This document shows positions 5,826 to 8,616 of a stretch of 8,616 nt of DNA, in pieces. The position numbers and the translations under genes are program-made. Within the stretch, counting starts at the first letter, position 1. Every line of letters starts with the position of its first letter. Origin of the DNA: Ruminococcus sp. GTDB taxonomy: Bacteria; Bacillota; Clostridia; Oscillospirales; Ruminococcaceae. Under the pieces are notes generated by a model. The model was not told the DNA's origin. It saw nothing but the letters and a program-made list of their open reading frames with translations, and did no database searches. The DNA lies in contig JAAVHM010000168.1 in assembly GCA_014799675.1 (NCBI GenBank), positions 1-8,616 of the forward strand. The letters are read 5' to 3'.

Positions 5826-6419
5826 GCAACTATACTTAACACATACGCACCACACGGCGGCATAGACGGCGGCTGCTCTACCGCGGACGGAAAAACCGAA
5901 AAAAACATAAACCTTAACATTCTGCTTTCGGTACGGGACATGAGCAGGCTTTTTGGCTACGAGGTGGACGCAACACGTGAAAAGGACACCTCAATCCACG
6001 ACAAGGGCGTTACAGGTATCAGAAATCAAAAAATTTCCGACATGGAAAATCGCTTGGAGATTTTTAACAAATACACCAATGCGGTATGCGTTTCCATTCA
6101 TCAGAACACGTTCAGCGACCCTGTTTACAACGGAGCGCAGATGTTTTACAGCGACAAAAATCCTGCAAGTGAAGAGCTTGCGGGAGTAATGCAAAGAAAA
6201 TTCGTTGAAAATCTACAGCCGGACAATCAGCGGGAAACAAAGCTTTGCGGAAGCGAGCTGTACCTTTGTTACTACTGCAATAACCCTGCGGTCATGGTGG
6301 AGTGCGGTTTCCTGTCAAATCCCGAGGAAGCGGCTAAGCTTACCGACAAGTCCTATCAGCAGAAAGTGGCGTTTACGGTATTTTCGGGAATTACGGAATT
6401 TACAGGCTCTGCCGTTTAA
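5826..6419 (+). pseudogene. N-acetylmuramoyl-L-alanine amidase (Amidase_3, CwlD-like), 5' truncated
   Basis: Zinc amidase that cleaves the MurNAc-L-Ala bond of peptidoglycan. The readable frame carries HGGIDGG with the first zinc histidine (codon at 5853), GKTEKNINL with the zinc glutamate, VSIHQNTF with the second zinc histidine, and the catalytic glutamate in VMVECGFLSNPEE near the end. The C-terminal half is therefore complete. Upstream of HGG, however, the usual export signal and first beta strand (hxLDPGHGG) are missing. The frame is blocked by TGA at 5823-5825, with no start codon until an ATG at 5940 that lacks a ribosome binding site and excludes two zinc ligands. Base composition breaks at about 5845-5850. 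Most likely a recombination or deletion removed the 5' end. A stand-alone 159-residue product from 5940 would be inactive. Confidence 0.8.
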
Positions 6420-6438
6420 ATTTACATAGCTTTTGTCA

Positions 6439-6474
6439 AGTGTGTAAAGTGATATGCTTTACACACTATTTTTT
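6439..6474 (+). terminator. Rho-independent terminator after the amidase
   Basis: A perfect 11-bp stem AGTGTGTAAAG/CTTTACACACT (6439-6449 and 6457-6467), a 7-base loop, then ATTTTTT. The stop codon of the convergent membrane-protein gene (6466-6468) lies in its right arm. On that strand no T-run follows. Confidence 0.85.
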
Positions 6475-7029
6475 GTACATCAATTCTTTGGCAACGTCAA
6501 CGTCCTTATAAGTAAGAATATATGTTACCGAAATTACTGCTGGCTGTAAAAGCACGAGAATGGTCAGACCGAATACTCCCCACCACGGAACGGCGGTTAT
6601 TACAGTTTCCTCGGTAAATATTTTCACATATGGCACGAGCCACATATCAATATACATAAAATAATTGAAAATATCTCCGATAACGCCAAGCTTGCTCAAA
6701 AACAGCAGGACTACCATTACATATGAAATGACAGGGGCGGTCAATGACATTTTCAGAGGCATATATTTATCGTATTCCATATTGTGGTATTTTATAGCGT
6801 TTCTGTCACGTTTTGCGCTGTAATGCGCCCAGTTGAACATTAGTCCCAGCATTATTGCGGTGGTACAGAATGCCACAAAAAATTTCAGCACAAGCAAGCT
6901 CCGCATAAGCACGAGCATTGACATACACAAAAAAATACACATAAAGCTGCCCAGCAGCCAGTAGCCTATGCCCTTCAGACACCTTACGGCAAAATTTTCC
7001 TTATTTCTTGATATGAGTTGTTCAGACAT
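6466..7029 (-). CDS. Four-helix integral membrane protein, unknown function
   Basis: 187 residues with four likely membrane helices: about 22-42, 46-67, 95-113 and 147-173. Helices 1 and 2 form a tight hairpin. A basic cytoplasmic loop (SAKRDRNAIKYHN, about 71-83) lies between helices 2 and 3. The loop between helices 3 and 4 contains acidic and aromatic residues (KIFTEETVITAVPWW). Both termini are predicted inside. No transporter, enzyme or binding motif was recognised. The ATG has an AAGGAG site (7036-7041) 6 bases upstream and a strong promoter at 7062-7090. It is a single-gene unit transcribed away from the small genes on its right. Confidence 0.8.
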   Translation of the reverse strand: MSEQLISRNKENFAVRCLKGIGYWLLGSFMCIFLCMSMLVLMRSLLVLKFFVAFCTTAIMLGLMFNWAHYSAKRDRNAIKYHNMEYDKYMPLKMSLTAPVISYVMVVLLFLSKLGVIGDIFNYFMYIDMWLVPYVKIFTEETVITAVPWWGVFGLTILVLLQPAVISVTYILTYKDVDVAKELMYKK

Positions 7030-7061
7030 TTTTTTCTCCTTTTCAAAAAAGTATTATAACT

Positions 7062-7090
7062 ATTATACCGCATTTCAAAAAAATTTTCAA
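7062..7090 (-). promoter_or_regulatory. Sigma-A-like promoter of the membrane-protein gene
   Basis: On the minus strand: TTGAAA (7085-7090), a 17-bp spacer, TATAAT (7062-7067). A second TATAAT (7053-7058) lies just downstream but has only TTTTTG at -35. Confidence 0.72.
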
Positions 7091-7161
7091 TATAATTCCT
7101 ATAAATATTTGCTCCCGCGGCGGCATACTAATAGAAAGATTTTTTTGAAAGGAATGATACC

Positions 7162-7590
7162 ATGTACAGTCAGGAAAAGCTTTACAACGCTTTGTACCAG
7201 AACGCTGAAATGGGTACAAGCTCCATACGGAAGGTTTTCCCAAAGGTGCAGGACTCAAAGCTCAAAAGCGAATTGAGAATGCAGCTTTCCAACTACAAGG
7301 ATCAGACAAATCAGCTCCTGGGACAGATGAGGTCACAGAATATCAAGCCCGAGCCTGTCCCCAAAATGACAAAAATGATGACCTCAATGGGCATTGCAAT
7401 GAATTGTGCAAAGGACAGCTCCACGGAGCACATTGCTGAAATGCTTATTCAGGGGACAAACATGGGCGTTATCAAGATAAACAAGGCTCTTAACAGCTCT
7501 GTTACCGCTTCGCCCAAGCTTGTTCAGGAGGCTAAGGTTATGCTGTCCAAGGAACAAAAATATATTGATGACTTAAAAAGTTATCTTTAA
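7162..7590 (+). CDS. Methionine-rich helical-bundle protein, unknown function
   Basis: 142 residues, almost entirely helical by eye: segments about 2-28, 31-59, 68-111 and 116-141, separated by proline or Asn-Gly-like breaks. This suggests a four-helix bundle of ferritin-like shape. Twelve methionines are present, clustered at 69-80 (MTKMMTSMGIAM). There is no signal peptide or membrane helix, so it is cytoplasmic. A full di-iron ligand set (two ExxH motifs) is not visible; only one EH pair (89-90) is seen, so an oxidase role is not supported. An AAAGGA site (7148-7153) sits 8 bases before the ATG. The following small gene starts 12 bases after the stop, so the two form an operon ended by the terminator at 7798. 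Confidence 0.75.
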   Translation: MYSQEKLYNALYQNAEMGTSSIRKVFPKVQDSKLKSELRMQLSNYKDQTNQLLGQMRSQNIKPEPVPKMTKMMTSMGIAMNCAKDSSTEHIAEMLIQGTNMGVIKINKALNSSVTASPKLVQEAKVMLSKEQKYIDDLKSYL

Positions 7591-7602
7591 GAAAGGAATA
7601 TT

Positions 7603-7794
7603 ATGGAAGAGAAATTTATTAAGCACGGAAATTCCGCAAGGGTCGACCCGAAAAATCCACAGCAGATAAACGGAAAATATTACACAAGCATTATCACCGA
7701 CAACAAGACGCTCCCTGACGGAAGCGTTGTGAACGTTCTGGAGGACAATGCGGAGACGGCGAGGAAGGAAGTTGACAGTATAAGGCTTTCGTAA
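7603..7794 (+). CDS. Small hypothetical protein, 63 residues
   Basis: Soluble, charged and without membrane or signal segments. The middle (INGKYYTSIITDNKTLPDGSVVNVL) looks like two beta strands with a turn. No known family is recognised. An AAAGGA site lies about 7 bases before the ATG. It is the second gene of a two-gene unit with the helical protein and is followed 3 bases later by a strong terminator, which supports it being real. It may be a partner of that protein. Confidence 0.65.
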   Translation: MEEKFIKHGNSARVDPKNPQQINGKYYTSIITDNKTLPDGSVVNVLEDNAETARKEVDSIRLS

Positions 7795-7797
7795 AAA

Positions 7798-7844
7798 ATC
7801 CCGCAGGAAAAGGTTGTGTACCCTTTCCTGCGGGATAAATTTTT
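7798..7844 (+). terminator. Strong rho-independent terminator, probably bidirectional
   Basis: A 17-bp stem with one mismatch (7798-7814 and 7820-7836, core ATCCCGCAGGAAA), a TGTGT loop, then AAATTTTT. On the opposite strand the stem is followed directly by TTTTTTAC, so it can also stop transcripts from the SUKH gene on the right. Confidence 0.9.
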
Positions 7845-7921
7845 ATAAAAAACAGTTCACTTACGTAATCATAGAATATGAAAAATTTCCTTTTAAACAA
7901 GCAATGGGGAAGAGATTTTTA

Positions 7922-8494
7922 TTATTTCTTTGTTATAAGGTGCTGACGCATTCTAACGCTGCTCCAAATCTCGGGGTGAGAAAAATGGTATGTGACGAGG
8001 TCTATCATGTTATCAAAGGATTCTATAAATCTGCTTTCTGTTATTATCCACAGCCTGCCGTTGTGAGCAGCAAAGAGCAATGATGGGTAGTAATAGCCGA
8101 TACGACCGATAAAGACAGGAATTTCGCCGGCTGTCTGTCCAAGCTCTTTCATATCCCTGATAAGATCCATGTCATAGTTTTTTACATCAGTTGGGTCTAA
8201 CCTATCATCAATATAAAATAACTCTGGAGCATTTCCGGGCATAAGATAGAATTCATAATCAGAAGCACGGCGACCTAAATCACCGTCATAATTAAAATAC
8301 CAGCTTTCAGCTATGCCGTAAAATTCACGAAAAATATCCTTTTGAAGTTCGGTAAGAGTTATACCCTTACTGCTGTAATAGCTTTCAACTTCGGCAATAT
8401 CGTTTTTTCTGCCCTGATACCAGCCTGCCTTTTTAAGGCACTGAATGACCTTTTCTTCCCTTGTGCCTGTGAGTGGTGTATTATCGCTGATCAT
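7922..8494 (-). CDS. SUKH-3-like immunity protein
   Basis: 190 residues. SUKH-superfamily proteins neutralise toxins of contact-dependent and polymorphic toxin systems in the cytoplasm. Hallmarks of the SUKH-3 group: an N-terminal EEKVIQCLKKAGWYQGRKND (about 13-32) with the GWxxGR motif, then the helix ITLTELQKDIFREFYG (45-60, where many members have FLxxFGG). The core strands are EIPVFIGRIGYYYPSLLFAA (124-143) followed by the NGRLWI turn, matching the PVG...G..Y pattern, and a final helix about 156-169. An AAGGAG site (8503-8508) lies 8 bases before the ATG. No toxin gene is visible next to it, so within the window it is an orphan. Confidence 0.75.
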   Translation of the reverse strand: MISDNTPLTGTREEKVIQCLKKAGWYQGRKNDIAEVESYYSSKGITLTELQKDIFREFYGIAESWYFNYDGDLGRRASDYEFYLMPGNAPELFYIDDRLDPTDVKNYDMDLIRDMKELGQTAGEIPVFIGRIGYYYPSLLFAAHNGRLWIITESRFIESFDNMIDLVTYHFSHPEIWSSVRMRQHLITKK

Positions 8495-8616
8495 GAATAT
8501 CTCTCCTTTTTGAAAGACAAGAATACATCTTTCTCAAAAATATTCTGTGTCCCGAAAAAATTTGGTAATTAGTAACATATCGTATAAAACAATCGTCTTT
8601 ACCAAGCTAAGGACGA
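8495..8616. other. Upstream region of the SUKH gene, window end
   Basis: Contains the AAGGAG site of the immunity gene, but no clear -35/-10 pair could be fixed. A 7-bp inverted repeat TTGGTAA (8562-8568) / TTACCAA (8599-8605) and TCGTC/GACGA arms at the very end are seen. No gene is recognised. Confidence 0.35.

Noticed and set aside
7099..7130. CATACTA before the helical-protein gene as a sporulation sigma-G/F -10 box
   Set aside because: No -35 element at the right distance; the nearest, CTATA, is 20 bp away and imperfect.
1..8616. tRNA, rRNA, CRISPR array, riboswitch or phage attachment site
   Set aside because: No cloverleaf, regularly spaced repeat or known aptamer core was recognised by eye on either strand.

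Overview
The window looks like an accessory stretch of a low-to-mid G+C Firmicutes chromosome, most likely a gut or rumen Clostridia of the Ruminococcus/Oscillospiraceae type. This rests on strong AGGAGG-type ribosome binding sites, A/T-rich spacers, sigma-A-like promoters, a DUF4367-type sigma/membrane-protein pair, and a SUKH-type immunity protein. It is inference from gene content; no marker gene fixes the taxon.

Layout. 1-1092: a complete IS30-family insertion sequence, transposase on the minus strand, with 26-bp terminal inverted repeats. It abuts and cuts off a P-loop ATPase gene, leaving only its N-terminal part (1093-1773). 1774-2347: A/T-rich spacer with an in-frame upstream extension of the ATPase frame, a candidate promoter and a 14-codon ORF. 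2348-4707: a tight four-gene plus-strand operon: sigma factor, membrane-anchored DUF4367-like protein (putative anti-sigma/sensor), small secreted protein, second sigma factor. It ends in a strong terminator. 4780-5512: a minus-strand MNT nucleotidyltransferase/HEPN pair (toxin-antitoxin type) with its own promoter. 5566-5825: A/T-rich spacer with a 63-nt hairpin. 5826-6419: cell-wall amidase whose 5' end is missing. 6466-7029: four-helix membrane protein of unknown role, minus strand. 7162-7794: two small plus-strand genes (a methionine-rich helical protein and a 63-residue protein) closed by a strong terminator. 7922-8494: minus-strand SUKH-3-like immunity protein.

How the genes may work together. 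The coherent system is the 2348-4707 operon. The first two genes are the usual cytoplasmic sigma plus membrane-tethered regulator. The third is exported, and the fourth is a second sigma factor coupled to it by an ATGA overlap. The regulator gene changes base composition sharply at its membrane segment: the cytoplasmic/membrane part is about 50-57% G+C in the lines counted and the ectodomain is 15-22%. The outside domain may therefore be exchangeable and matched to the secreted protein. That is a hypothesis, not something the sequence proves.

The rest (IS, broken ATPase, MNT-HEPN pair, orphan immunity gene, truncated amidase) reads as a region of gene turnover and inter-bacterial or phage conflict genes.
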